A DNA stretch of 64,000 bases, taken from assembly GCA_029959085.1 (NCBI GenBank), contig JARWIR010000001.1, forward strand, positions 73,036,899-73,100,898, written 5' to 3'. Positions within the stretch are counted from its first letter, which is position 1, and the number at the start of each line of letters is the position of its first letter. Made by a program: the position numbers and the translations under genes. The notes beneath the pieces are model-generated. The model made no database searches. It saw only the letters and a program-made list of their open reading frames with translations, and was not told where the DNA came from. This stretch comes from Nemophila menziesii (Eukaryota; Streptophyta; Magnoliopsida; Boraginales; Hydrophyllaceae). Shown here one piece after another: positions 24,292-36,240 of the stretch.

Positions 24292-24296
24292 ATCGC
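23893..24296 (-). pseudogene. Captured TIM10 fragment, copy 2
   Basis: Same exons as 22956-23354. Here the 5' exon is followed upstream on the minus strand by a leader-like CT-rich stretch (24297-24480) rather than by the intron acceptor seen in the E4 copy. The junction coincides with the start of the IFGLAEKE exon. Confidence 0.78.
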
Positions 24297-24534
24297 GTGT
24301 TGCTGCTGTTTTCTTTCTTGGTGGAAAGGTGAAGATGAGCGGTGGTGATGTGTAGCGGTGGTAAAGAGAGGTCGAGAATGGTGTAGAATGGTCTTTAGCG
24401 GCGGTGATGTGTAGCGGTGGTAAAGAGAAGTGGAGAGCGGCTCTGTGGAGAAGATTAGTGAGTTAGGGTTAGAGAGGAGAGTGAAATGAGGGGTTTTTTT
24501 TATATCGTGTTGTGTATTTAAAAAAAAAAAAAAA

Positions 24535-24685
24535 AAGTGGGGCCAGAATCGATCCTGACCACCACTTACGTTTTCCCAGAATCGATCCTGACCACCACTT
24601 ATGTTTTGCCAGAATCGATCCTGGCCACCACTTAAGTGGGTAAATCAGGACCGTAGGAAAAACTTCGAAATATAATATATAATAT
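24535..24685 (-). repeat. 5' subterminal repeats of Helitron E2
   Basis: Three AGAATCGATCCTGACCACCA-type units plus GGGTAAATCAGGACCGTAG and an AT-rich end, as at 16713-16853. Confidence 0.8.
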
Positions 24686-26732
24686 ATATATATATATCCC
24701 TAAGGGGGTATAAAGAAGGGTCGGGATTTATTCTTAGCTAAAAATGTGTCACGGGCAACGCTCCAGATCGTTCCATTACTTAAACAATTTTAGACTTCCA
24801 AAATTGCCCCTACTATATATAACATACCTGAAAAAAGAAAGTTCTAAAAAAACACTCCACTAATTTCGAACCTCACTTCACTCCACCCACCTGACTCACT
24901 TCACACGCACACGTTTTTTTTGTCAAATTTACAAACACAAACTCACAAAACCCACGATCTCACCTAACTCTCATCGGCGACGCCAACTCTGACCTCACCG
25001 GTGACATTATCCCTCACCTCTTCACCGCCTCACCAATTCTCAACTGGTGATTTCCTCCCCTCACTAGTGATTTCCAAATCAAGCGGCCCCAAATACACGT
25101 GATTTCCCCAAAACCATATCGTATTGAACGTGTTCGATTAAAGTCCCCAGAAGGACGGGTATGTCGATGGTTCTGGTTCTCGAAGAATGGAGTTTCGAAA
25201 AAGGAATTGTCAATAGATTATAGTAATTAATTAGATTCTCTTTGGGTTAGCCTCATCTCACAGCCTTACCTCCGCCTCAATTTGATCGATCGTACGAGGC
25301 TTTGTTTGATTTGAATTTTAATTTTTATTCGTTAGCAATTATATCTCCCGTTTACGACGGCACCCCAAAACCATCACCGCCGCGTTTCCACCTGATGCTC
25401 TCTGTTTCCATGGAAACCCTCCCTCCATCTATAACCACCATCACCTGCATCGGCCTCCGCGTAAGTGATTGCAGCACAAGTCATATTGCCTCTCTTCTGC
25501 TCTTTTATTTTCAAGGAAACCGAATTTGAAAGTTAAAAACACACAGGTATTCTCTCTTCATTCTGTGTGTGCGTGTGTGTTATCTTTGCACCATTAGTCC
25601 TTTCTCATACCCTGGTGATGTCAGGTGCCCATAACTATGAAATTTTTCCTATGTTTCTGTTTTTGTGTGATGTTCTCTTTGTGTATATGACTGTAAATAA
25701 GGTGTTCGATCATAGGAACTTACGTTTTTTTGCTTTGTGTGCAATAAAATAAACATAGAAGCTGTAATGAAGTGGCGTGGTAAATTCAGTTTTTGCATAA
25801 TTTATGGACCTATAGTTCAATTTTTGCATAATTTATAAACCTATAGTTCAATATCTGTTTAATATTGTTCACTGATTTGGTTTTTATTGATAATATGTAG
25901 ATTTGGAGCTGATAGAAAGGTGCTTAGAACTTCACTTCACTGAAATGTTTTCTTGATTCATGTAGGAAATGTCATAAAGGTTTGTTTTTTATTTACTTTC
26001 CTAAAAATTTAAACTTTTTGGAACTGTTGCTGAGAAATAACGTCCTAAGAGAGCCATTTTGGTGAAATTGCTCGAAATTACCATGTAGTAACTCATTATT
26101 TGGTAAATCCAGATTGTGTAGAGTTTGTACCTGGAATATCTTTGAAAGCTTATTTAAGTGAGATTATTTACTTTGATTTTATTCCTTTCATAGACATGCT
26201 TTGGCTTGGATTATCCGAGGTTGTTTTGGGTGTCATTTCGCATTCCATTGAACATCCATCTTAACCTACTAACCATTTGTGTCAATCTATGCTCGAAATT
26301 TTTAGAGAGAGGAATAGTTTGCGTATTGTTGAAACAAACAAATTAATAAAAGATGTTTGTGTATTGTTGAAACATTATATGCTGATTTATGCTCATGTGT
26401 ACTCTGCAGGTTTGTTGGTTTGTTTGTTACTTTCTTTTGAAAAGTTTTATGAAGTAATGAATGATGAATTTGCATGGGTAATGACTTTCGCAAATCTGGA
26501 TTCGGGCCTTGAACAGTGCGAGAAGGAATATCATGAGTGTTCACGATTTTATTGTTGTAAAATTACTAAGATGCTATTTGTGTAAAAAGAATCTTACTTA
26601 CTTTTTTAGCTAGAATTGAAAACCTCAAAATACAAATTTATATTTTGATAATTTTCATTCAAATTTTGATATAAATTAAATTATAAATTTTATACAATTA
26701 ATTATGATTTTTTAAATTATTTTTTGTCTAAA

Positions 26733-26759
26733 TACCTTCAAGTACAAGATATTCTCTAG
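26733..26759 (+). other. Second, degenerate Helitron 3' terminus inside E3
   Basis: ATACCTTCAAGTAC... then ATATTCTCTAG is an imperfect version of the true end at 27051-27078. Even the upstream TTTTGTCTAA aligns with TTTTGCCCAA. Confidence 0.65.
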
Positions 26760-27050
26760 GTAACTAAAGTATACAAAAAATATACTATATGTCCTTACGT
26801 TACACTTTTTGAAATCCATAAAAAATTTAAATACGTAAGCTTTAAACACTGAAATAAAAACTAAATTATGTTTATTTATATTAATCTGTTTGAATTTTTA
26901 TATTTTATATCTTATAAAATATAAGTGATTTATGTATTTGTATCTAACCTTTAAGATAGGCAACTCAAGCAAATCAATTTCCGTAAAAAAAATAAAATAA
27001 AATCGTTTTCATACTGTATTCTACTATTTAATAAGTTTTATTTTGCCCAA

Positions 27051-27078
27051 GTACCTTCAGGTACGGGGCATTCCCTAG
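27051..27078 (+). other. Helitron 3' terminal hairpin and CTAG of E3
   Basis: GTACCTTCAGGTAC followed by GGGGCATTCC and CTAG, then T of the TA tract. Confidence 0.8.
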
Positions 27079-27104
27079 TATATATATATATATATATATA
27101 TATA
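27079..27104. repeat. (TA)n microsatellite, right half of interrupted tract in unit 1
   Basis: TA repeat between the E3 end and the first base of block A (AAGGGACCACAAG). Confidence 0.85.
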
Positions 27105-28540
27105 AGGGACCACAAGGCTATAATCTTTTCAATAAGTACGAAGATAATAATATGTATGTGAGGATATAATAGCGATTTACCAGTGTCGCTCAATAAGATT
27201 ATCTAGTTATTTAGGTTCAGCAGTTACTTCTTTTTCCACCGGACCTTCCTGCGAATGCTGCGTTGCCAACTTTATTTACTCTTGGCTTTACTTAGTTAGC
27301 TCTAGAGGGTTTTTAATGCGTATGTATTACTATCTATATATTTTCCTACATATTCGACAAACGATTTCATGACTGGTCTAACATATTTATTATTACAACT
27401 AGAAGAGTTAAAACATAGGTTAAATAATACTAAAAACACTGGAACTATCTTCAATGTCTTTTACATAGGTTCAATACAATCAAATTTGCTTTGGGATGTG
27501 TGTTTATTATATTTATATTCTACAACAACCCTATCTCTTACGATCATGCCAAGTTAGGGAAAAGGTAGTGTTTTCCCCCAATGAAGATGCAAGATTTTGA
27601 TGCTCTTGTCAGTATACCAATGCGTATTTCATGAGTAGGAAGAATGAAAAATAAAATGTGTAAGTTACTAAGGATAAGGTGTGGGTAATTATAGGATCTC
27701 ATATATCTTTATACATGTGATATTCATATTTTATCATAACATTCTTAATAAGGAAACCGCCGACATACCCTCCACAACCATGCAAGTCTTATTGGTTAAG
27801 GAGTTTATTAGATTGTTTTTTGAGGAATGGGCTAATTCTCGAGAAAGTATCCACTTAGGGTATGCCTCTGCCTCTTAATTGTGGGTTTTCATTCTGAATC
27901 TCCGACAGGACATGCAAGCCTATTAGTGGTTTTATTTGGTTTTTACTTATGCCGCATTACAATCATGCAATAACTTTATGATATATGCACTCGGGGGTAA
28001 CTTTATGAGGTTAGCCCATAGGTAAAACTTCTGAACGTACCTATGATAAATACATGTTTGTATTTCTTCCAAAACATGATAAACCTAATTTTAACTTGTG
28101 TAGAGATATATATGAGGAGACGTGTATATTCTTTGTGGATCTAGTCGAGGTGTACGCAAGTTGGCACAAGATACCCACGTTATCAACAAAAGAAACCTTT
28201 GACCTGAGACGTAGTTTGTTTTGTATTACTAGTAAAAATAATTAATTTTAAATTATTAATTATGATATCATATCAAATCAGATCCAAATTATTGACTTTT
28301 TGACTAAAGAGATAAAAAGGAGGAATTGGTTATTCAAAAAACCCAGAAAGGGCTGATACAAAACTTGGGAGAGAATATGAGGCTATTTACCATGTATTAA
28401 AAATGTATCCTCGTTAATAAATCTAGTCAAAATAAAATCTCCCTAGATCTTCTGATATTTAAGTTCAATGATAAAAAATCTCTCATCAATTTACTTTTAC
28501 CTTCTGCCCAACTAACAAATCATAGTCATTAAATATGATT
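27105..28540. other. Block A 5' part, upstream of the MYB gene
   Basis: Duplicated at 51267-52399 plus 54132-54440. Open frames of 60-65 codons here are roughly kept between the copies (e.g. 28054-28245) because divergence is low, but none looks like a known protein and I do not call them genes. Confidence 0.5.
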
Positions 28541-28552
28541 TTCCATCAAATG

Positions 28553-28560
28553 TATAAATA
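28553..28560 (+). promoter_or_regulatory. TATA box of MYB gene, unit 1
   Basis: TATAAATA lies 92 bp before the ATG and is conserved, position and context, at 54452-54459. A two-codon ATG-TAT-TGA upstream frame lies at 28586. Confidence 0.7.
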
Positions 28561-28651
28561 CCACCAGCTTTTTTTATTTGGAAAAATGTATTGAATCTTT
28601 TCTTACAAAACTTTATCAAATCCTAGTAAGGGAAAAATATCACTTTGTCGC

Positions 28652-30840
28652 ATGGATTGGTTTGATTTTGGGGAGTCTTCTTCCCGTGAGTCCTTTGAGT
28701 CCATTAGTTGCTTGGCACCTGATTGCGACGTTATTCAACAGCCTACTGAATGGACAATTGAAGAAAACAAGATCTTTAAGAGCGCATTGGCTGAATTTAA
28801 TCCTGAATCTCCATGCTTCTACGAAAATGTAGCTTCCAGAGTCCCCTGGATGTCAATTGATGAGATCAAAAAGCATTATCAGATGATGATTGAGGATGTT
28901 GTTGATTCTAACCCTGTCCCAGTCTACCAAAATGGTGATCAGGAAAAGCCTCGAGAACATAACATGCAGGAGGCGATTGTCATGATGGAAAATTCCTCGG
29001 CTCCACCTCTAGAAGTTAAGAAAAACACCGGCCAGCAGCGTCAAAGAGGAACTCCATGGACTCTAGAAGAACACCAGTATTTATCTTAAACATTCTTTCT
29101 ACTAAATATATATTGGCCACCTTAATTTATATCTTGTGGACGTTAAAATTTTAAGGTTGCATGATTCGAATTTCTTTCCTTTGTTTTAATCAGTCTTTGC
29201 CATTTCTTATTGTTAAATGTAAATCAGATCTTTTAGAATAAATCAATGCAGTAGTGATAGATAATTAAAGTAACATCATAATTAGGACAATGTTCAGACT
29301 ATGAGTATTAATCTGTGCAATAAAGTGTACTATTAGGAATGAAAGAATTACTTTTAAAGGAGGAGAAGTTTTTTAGTTTGGAATGAATTTTTGTTTTGTT
29401 TTTAGTAACACTATAATTAGGATGCTCATCGAAATTTGAACATAAATAAGTCATATACGGGTATTGATATCATTTAGAAATATTAAGAAACATATGCTAT
29501 TAAAAAATTGTTCTAGAAACAAAAATTAAATTAGAGTGCACAATTATAGTATTTTGGTTTACTTCATAAAATTAAAAGACTGAAATTACTGCCCATTGTA
29601 CAAAAGAGTTATTTTATCAGCAAAATAATTTAATTATTACAGTCATGCACCAGTACATATGTATATGTATATTTAAGGCTCACGTCTTCAGTGATTGTTT
29701 TTGTTTGTTTTTTTAGAAACTTGGTTAATTTTGATCTCTTCAACCCATAGTTCGTCATTACAAAATGTCATGGTTATTCTTTTTTAATTTACAAATAAAA
29801 TGCATATAAATTTTTAATTAATTTTATTTTCCGTTTTGTTAAGGTTGTTCCTAATGGGTCTGAACAAGTTTGGTAAAGGGGATTGGAAGAGCATCTCAAA
29901 GTTCTACGTGATTACCAAGACTCCAACACAGGTGGCTAGCCATGCCCAGAAGTATTTTCGTCGTCAAAGCAGTTCCACTCCAATAGACAGACGCCGTCCG
30001 AGCATCCACGACATACAAACCATTAAACCGCTCACTTCAATGACTAATCACAATTACAACATCATCCCAGGAAATGAAGCTATTCTTGTTCCCTTTCCGT
30101 CACCTAATTATGGCCTTAACTATACATTCCCAGTTATGAATATGTCCACGATGAACCAGGCTCCTGAGGCATACCCTTTGATGAATCAGAATCAAAATCA
30201 GGTTCCAGAAGGTTACCCTTTAATGAATCAGAATGAGAATGACGGTTATGGCATATACCCTTTAATAAAACAGAATGAGTGTTTTGGTGCATACCCTCTA
30301 CAGAATAAGAATCAGTTTTCTGGTGCATTCTCTACGCTGAATCAGAATCAAGACCAGGTTATTGAGGCATATCCTATAATGAATCAAAATGAGGGTTTGG
30401 GCACATACCCTTTAGATAAACAGAATGAGGGTTTTGGCACATATCCTCAACTATATGGGAATCAGTTTTCTAGTGCATGCACTACTCTGAATCGGAATCA
30501 AAATCAGGCTAATGAGGCATACCCTTTGATAAATCAGAATGATGGTTTTGGCACATACCCTTTAATAAACCAGAATGAGTGTTTTGGTACCTATCCGCTA
30601 CTAAATCAGAATCAGTTTTCTAGTGCATGCTCTATGCTGAATCAGAATCAGGGGTCTGAGGCATACAGTATATCCTATGTCTTTGAAAATTTTGGCAATA
30701 ATTCCGAGGATCAAAAGAACAGGATTTTATCAATGAACAGTGAACTTCCAGTGGTGAACAATCAAGAACAAAATCAGACTTGTGATGCATATATGACTTA
30801 TATGCTTCCTTTCATTGGAAAAATCAGCATGGTTAATTAA
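28652..30840 (+). CDS. MYB-related transcription factor (DIVARICATA/RADIALIS type), unit 1
   Basis: Two exons, 28652-29076 and 29844-30840, joined by a GT-AG intron at phase 2; the product is 473 codons. The join creates the conserved EEHQLFLMGL. The N-terminal SANT-like repeat (residues about 30-85, WTIEENKIFKSAL...HYQMM) mediates protein contact in this family. The second repeat (WTLEEHQ...GKGDWKSIS...[13 protein letters not shown]) is the DNA-binding R/B-type MYB with the SHAQKYF signature, and should bind an I-box/TATCCA-like site. The C-terminal ~260 residues are Asn/Gln-rich tandem repeats ([14 protein letters not shown] units). A one-base loss near the end changes the tail to FIGKISMVN versus NGNNQHG in the sister genes. 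A poly(A)-like AATAAA is at 30886. Nuclear regulator by family knowledge; targets unknown. Confidence 0.85.
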
Positions 30841-31849
30841 ATATTTATCTACAGTATTTAGTTATTTGGTCAAATTTGTCTCTTAAATAAAAAGAAGAGT
30901 TATATATCTGTACTTTAAATTCATGTCTCCTTCAGTACTTCTATTCTGGTCATCTTTTGCTTTCCGATGATTGACATCTTTTTTAATTTCCAAACAAAAT
31001 ACAAGGCTTTTATCTTTGGTTCATGTATACATGGAAAAATATACGGTGGTTAATTATCAATTATTTGTAAGAACCATAATTATTAGAAAATTTCAGATCT
31101 AATTATTGCTTATATGTTAGAAATGCGTGCTAAGAAAAAGTTTAACATATTCGATTGCATTTGAAACATATGGTTATTTTTGTCTACGATTAGTAGTGTT
31201 GGAGGAAGTTACTCAAGCTTAAAGAGTTTCCTTAAATTTTTAACTATCAATCTATTGCAACAAAAATAATTATATATTTAATTTGGTATAATATGGCATG
31301 AAAGATATTATTGTTACTTGAGCGAATTTATTCATAGTGATGAATGAAATTGACTAGCTAGTGAATACCTTAAGTAAAATGATTGTTAATATTAACTAGT
31401 TGAGATTAACTCAACAATTACAACCTTATTTTTTTTCTTAGTGGTATAAATTTGAAGGTACTCAATTAATTCTAAATTCAAATGACTCTTTCATATATTT
31501 AAAATATTTATGTCAACATTATTCCTAACGATGAGGAAAGTGATCGAATATGTTGAATTTTGTTACTGTAACCTTCAAACTGTTGCACAAGTTTTGTTTA
31601 GATCACTAAATTATTATATCAATTTTGTTTAAATCACTAAAAAAATTGTGTTATTGTTGAATTGTGTTAATTTTAAAAATATTGTTAAACATATATATGT
31701 CAATGTACTAATCAATATATCATCTATATATCAATTAAAGAAAATTAAATGAAATAGTCAAGTTGGAATCATTTGAATAAATTGATGGTCAATTTAGAAA
31801 ATGTTTAAAACATATAATAACTAAGTGATTCAAAAATATTATTATATTA
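29328..31849. repeat. ~2.5-kb tandem repeat in block A, copy 1
   Basis: Covers the 3' part of the MYB intron, exon 2 and about 1 kb downstream. The next copy begins at about 31850, where ATTATATTAG is joined to TGTACTATTAGG. Downstream flanks of the two copies are nearly identical. Confidence 0.9.
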
Positions 31850-34371
31850 GTGTACTATTAGGATGAAAGAATTACTATTGAATAAGGAGAAGTTTAATAG
31901 TTTGGAATGATTTTTTTTTTTTTTAAAAATATAACTATAATCAGGATGCTCATCTAAATTTGAACATAAATAAGTCATATACGGGTATTGATATCATTTA
32001 GAAATATTAAGAAACATATGCAATTAAAAAATTGTTCTGGAAACAAAAATTAAATTAGAGTGCACTTTTTATAGTATTTTTGTTTACTTCATAGAATTAA
32101 AAGACTGAAATTACTGCCCAGTACAAAAGAGTTATTTTATCAGCAAAATAATTTAATTATTACAGTCATGCACCAGTACATATGTATATGTATATTTAAG
32201 GCTCACGTCTTTAGTGATAGTTTTTGTTTGTTTTTTTAGAAACTTGGTTATTTTGATCTCGTCATTACAAAATGTCATGTTATTCTTTTTTAATTTACAA
32301 ATAAAATACATATATATTTTAAATTAATTTTATTTTCCGTTTTGTTAAGGTTGTTCCTAATGGGTCTGAACAAGTTTGGTAAAGGGGATTGGAAGAGCAT
32401 CTCAAAGTTCTACGTGATTACCAAGACTCCAACACAGGTGGCTAGCCATGCCCAGAAGTATTTTCGTCGTCAAAGCAGTTCCACTCCAATAGAAAGACGC
32501 CGTCCGAGCATCCACGACATACAAACCATTAAACCGCTCACTTCAATGACTAATCACAATTACAACAACATCCCAGGAAATGAAGATATTATGGTTCCCT
32601 TTCCGTCACCTAATTATGGCCTTATAAATCCAATTAACTATACATTCCCAGTTATGAATAACTCCACGATGAACCAGGCTCCTGAGGCATACCCTTTGAT
32701 GAATCAGAATCAAAATCAGGTTCCAGAGGGTCACCGTTTAATAAATCAGAATGAGAATGAGGGTTATGGCACATACCCTTTGATAAAACAGAATGAGTGT
32801 TTTGGTGCGTACCCTCTACAGAATAAGAATCACTTTTCTGGTGCATTCTCTACGCTGAATCAGAATCAAGATCAGGTTATTGAGGCATATCCTATAAAGA
32901 ATCAAAATGAGCGTTTGGGCACATACCCTTTAGATAAACAGAATGAGGGTTTTGGCACATACCCTCAACTGAATGTGAATCAGTTTTCTAGTGCATGCTC
33001 TACTCTGAATCAGAATCAAAATCAGGTTAATGAGGCATACCCTTTGATAAATCAGAATGATGGTTTTGGCACATTCCCTTTAATAAACCAGAATGAGTGT
33101 TTTGGTACCTATCCGCTACTAAATCAGAAACAGTTTTCTAGTGCATGCTCTATGCTGAATCAGAATCAGGGGTCTGAGGCATACAGTATATCCTATGGCT
33201 TTGAAAATTTTGGCAATAATTCCGAGGATCAAAAGAACAGGATTTTATCAATGAACAATGAACTTCCAGTGGTGAACAATCAGGAACAAAATAAGACTTG
33301 TGACGCATATAGGACTTATATGCTTCCTTTCAATGGGAACAATCAGCATGGTTAATTAAATATTTATCTACAGTATTTAGTTATTTGGTCAAGTTTGTCT
33401 CTTAAATAAAAAGAAGAGTTATATATCTGTACTTTAAATTCCTGTCTCCTTCAGTACTTCTATTCTGGTCATCTTTTGCTTTCCGATGATTGACATCTTT
33501 TTTAATTTCCAAACAAAATACAAGGGTTTTATCTTTGGTTCATGTATACATGGAAAAATATACGGTGGTTAATTATCAATTATTTGTAAGAACCATAATT
33601 ATTAGAAAATTTCAGATCTAATTATTGCTTATATGTTAGAAATGCGTGCTAAGAAAAAGTTTAACATATTCGATTGCATTTGAAACATATGGTTATTTTT
33701 GTCTACGATTAGTAGTGTTGGAGGAAGTTACTCAAGCTTAAAGAGTTTCCTTAAATTTTTAACTATCAATCTATTGCAACAAAAATAATTATATATTTAA
33801 TTTGGTATAATATGGCATGAAAGATATTATTGTTACTTGAGCGAATTTATTCATAGTGATGAATGAAATTGACTAGCTAGTGAATACCTTAAGTAAAATG
33901 ATTGTTAATATTAACTAGTTGAGATTAACTCAACAATTACAACCTTATTTTTTTTCTTAGTGGTATAAATTTGAAGGTACTCAATTAATTCTAAATTCAA
34001 ATGACTCTTTCATATATTTAAAATATTTATGTCAACATTATTCCTAACGATGAGAAAAGTGATCGAATATGTTGAATTTTGTTACTGTAACCTTCAAACT
34101 GTTGCACAAGTTTTGTTTAGATCACTAAATTATTATATCAATTTTGTTTAAATCACTAAAAAAATTGTGTTATTGTTGAATTGTGTTAATTTTAAAAATA
34201 TTGTTAAACATATATGTCAATGTACTAATCAATATATCATCTATATATCAATTAAAGAAAATTAAATGAAATAGTCAAGTTGGAATCATTTGAATAAATT
34301 GATGGTCAATTTAGAAAATGTTTAAAACATATAATAACTAAGTGATTCAAAAATATTATTATATTAGTTTA
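31850..34371. repeat. ~2.5-kb tandem repeat in block A, copy 2
   Basis: Second copy, absent from unit 2, where the corresponding locus (55200-57740) has one copy. Confidence 0.9.
32350..33355 (+). pseudogene. Duplicate MYB second exon without its own first exon
   Basis: 1006 bp starting right after the same TTTTGTTAAG acceptor as exon 2 of the gene at 28652. It is fully open and keeps the same phase, so if spliced to 29076 it would give 476 residues. It encodes [22 protein letters not shown] and the Asn/Gln-rich tail ending NGNNQHG. It has a 4-codon insertion (INPI) relative to the other copies. There is no exon 1 or promoter between 30841 and 32350. It could be a dead partial duplicate or an alternative terminal exon. 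Confidence 0.65.
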
Positions 34372-35420
34372 TTAACATATACAAATATTTACTTTTTATC
34401 TTATTCTTGTTAGAGAAAATGACCTAAAAAATTAAAATATAAATTTTTTATGTCCAATTAATTCAAAAAATAAATAAATTTGACCAATAGCATCATTAAC
34501 TTAATTATATAATAGATCATTAACTTAATTATATAATCGCACGTGTATTTTCATGGCCGTGCTTCCTCTCTCCATGGCCGAAGCTTGATTTCTTCGTTCG
34601 ACGCGCTGCTTCAATGGCTCGATAACTTTTTTTTTCATTGTTGCATATGTTTAATATTGAAAATGCGACAATGAAGAAAATTTTGCAGATATATATAAAG
34701 TCTTTGCGATTGTAATTTCGGATTCTTCAGGTTCAAATTCATTGTATTTCAAGCTAATCCATCTCATTTTCTCGGTAATTTCATATAGTCCTTTGTTAAT
34801 TGATTCATTAATCTTATTTTATTCTTGTAATTTCGATTAAAATTTTGGTAACTAGTACTGTGAGCTTGGTGATTGATGGGATTATCTACTTATTGTTTTT
34901 TATCGATTTCTTATATAGTGAAAATTGATGGGATCTATCCCAGTGACAAAGTTTTATCCGTTGACAAAGTTTTGTAGTGACCAGAATCTGGAAAGCAACG
35001 GATCTTTGTGGAGCATATAAGGCGTAAAGATTTCAATGTTTGTGTTGTCTATTTTCTTGATTTTCATGTATATCTTCTTACCTGAGGTATTTGAGATAAG
35101 AGATCTTTTTTCTCTCAGTATCAGTTTTACATCCTTAAAAATTAATTGCAAACAGATGTTTAGATGCTTTTTATAGAGCGTTAATGAAAAATAAAATCAA
35201 AGAGTTACTGGTCTTTACTCTTTACTCTCATAAAAAAAATCAAACTTTTAGCAAACAAAAGCATGATTTAGTTTCATTATGCTAAATGAAACTCTCAGTG
35301 CAAGATGAATTTCAGATATAGGACACTAATATACGGAATGTGCTAATTTCATCTGAAATAGGGGCCGATACTCTAAATTAACCCCAATTAATCTGAATTT
35401 AATTTTTAATCTTATAATCC
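34372..35420. other. Block A middle, no gene recognised
   Basis: Duplicated at about 57740-58970. Includes a conserved patch with CATGGCCGTGCTTCCTCTCT near 34552 (58026 in unit 2). No convincing coding region. Confidence 0.5.
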
Positions 35421-35669
35421 CTATTCGTCGCGGTGACGGGATTCGTCGCTTGATGGGATTCGTTGCTGGGATGCGTGACGGGGTTCGTCGCGGTGACGGG
35501 ATTTTATCGTATTTATGAGAGGCAAATGTCAACCTTAGTACTGACATGGCTGTGCATATAGCTAGTGATGTACGTATATTATGTTATAATTTTTTCATGT
35601 TTTATTTCAGAAGCTAGTATTTTATATATCTGTTTTTTAATATTAATTATTTTCTCATGGATTATACGT

Positions 35670-36240
35670 AGTTTATGAAGAAGATGGCTCAGCCATATGA
35701 CAAGACTGGTGCAATGGGTAAGAGAACTCTTTTATCACTTGAAGACTTGGAGAAAATGGGTAATGGAAATATGGAAATGTTGTTTTGAACCATGTAATTG
35801 TGGGACCCCAAGAGAAAGATCTTCTTGATTCTGAATCTTGATGCATTGGTAGGTTGATTAAACATAATGTTTCTGTAAAGACATCAAGACTAGCGAAATG
35901 CTTAGAAAAGAATAAAGAAAAAAAACGTAAATTAAGAAATTTTGCAATTATTATCATCTCCTTTACTTTAAGATTTTCCAACGAGTGTAATACTTCATCA
36001 TTTGTATTCGTGAGGGCCTGAAAAGTTAAAGTCGCCTATGCAGAGGAATAAACTTACGGTGATACAATATTCATTATGGTGAAAATCGCAAGGAGAGGAT
36101 CAAATTTGGAAAGGGATTAAAGCTACTTTAGATGATTATGCTGTGAAAATAAGGGTTAGAGGTGATAAGGAGTTTAGTCATGTGTATCCTTTAATGCAGC
36201 GGTTTGGGTCTTCTTTATCCAGAAATGTGTCTAAAGCTTG
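35670..36240 (+). pseudogene. Exon-like fragments inside the foldback-like element, unit 1
   Basis: MKKMAQPYDKTGAMGKRTLL (about 35675) and, further on, GEDQIWKGIKATLDDYAVKI...DKEFSHVYPLM (about 36090-36200) with stop at 36239. An internal TGA at about 36078 breaks what is an open frame in unit 2. Reads like pieces of a host gene, family not recognised. Confidence 0.4.

Larger units (their letters stand above)
16854..24690 (-). mobile_element. Non-autonomous Helitron E2 with multi-gene capture, minus orientation
   Basis: The 3' end is at 16854-16857 (CTAG on the complement) with hairpin GTGAC-TTCA-GGCAC (16867-16880, one mispair). The 5' side is near 24660-24690 after the same triplicated subterminal repeat as E1. 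E2 abuts E1 head-to-tail with no host sequence I can define between them. It contains minus-strand, intron-bearing fragments of at least four recognisable host genes (dienelactone hydrolase, WD40, RRP44, TIM10). No Rep/helicase was seen. Its 5' boundary is blurred by the TA tract. Confidence 0.75.
24697..27078 (+). mobile_element. Helitron-like element E3, plus orientation
   Basis: Starts A|TCCCTAAGGGGGTAT within a TA tract (5' TC at 24697) and ends CCCTAG|T at 27075-27078. A perfect hairpin GTACC-TTCA-GGTAC (27051-27064) lies 10 bp before the terminal CTAG. About 2.4 kb, no Rep/helicase. The interior (25100-26600) has exon-like CT-rich and coding-like patches, but I recognise no gene. Two recurring-motif copies lie at 25785-25850. 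Confidence 0.7.

Noticed and set aside
24697..27078. Captured gene in E3
   Set aside because: Patches at 25300-25530 and 26277-26585 look exon-like, but I could not match them to a family, so no gene was called.
28578..28832. Frame overlapping the MYB start in another phase
   Set aside because: No ATG at its start (it begins TTG) and it is a shadow of exon 1; only a two-codon ATG-TAT-TGA is a true upstream frame.
30134..30328. Minus-strand frames over the Asn/Gln repeats (also 32652-32846, 56022-56216)
   Set aside because: Complement of a repetitive coding exon; conserved only because the exon is.
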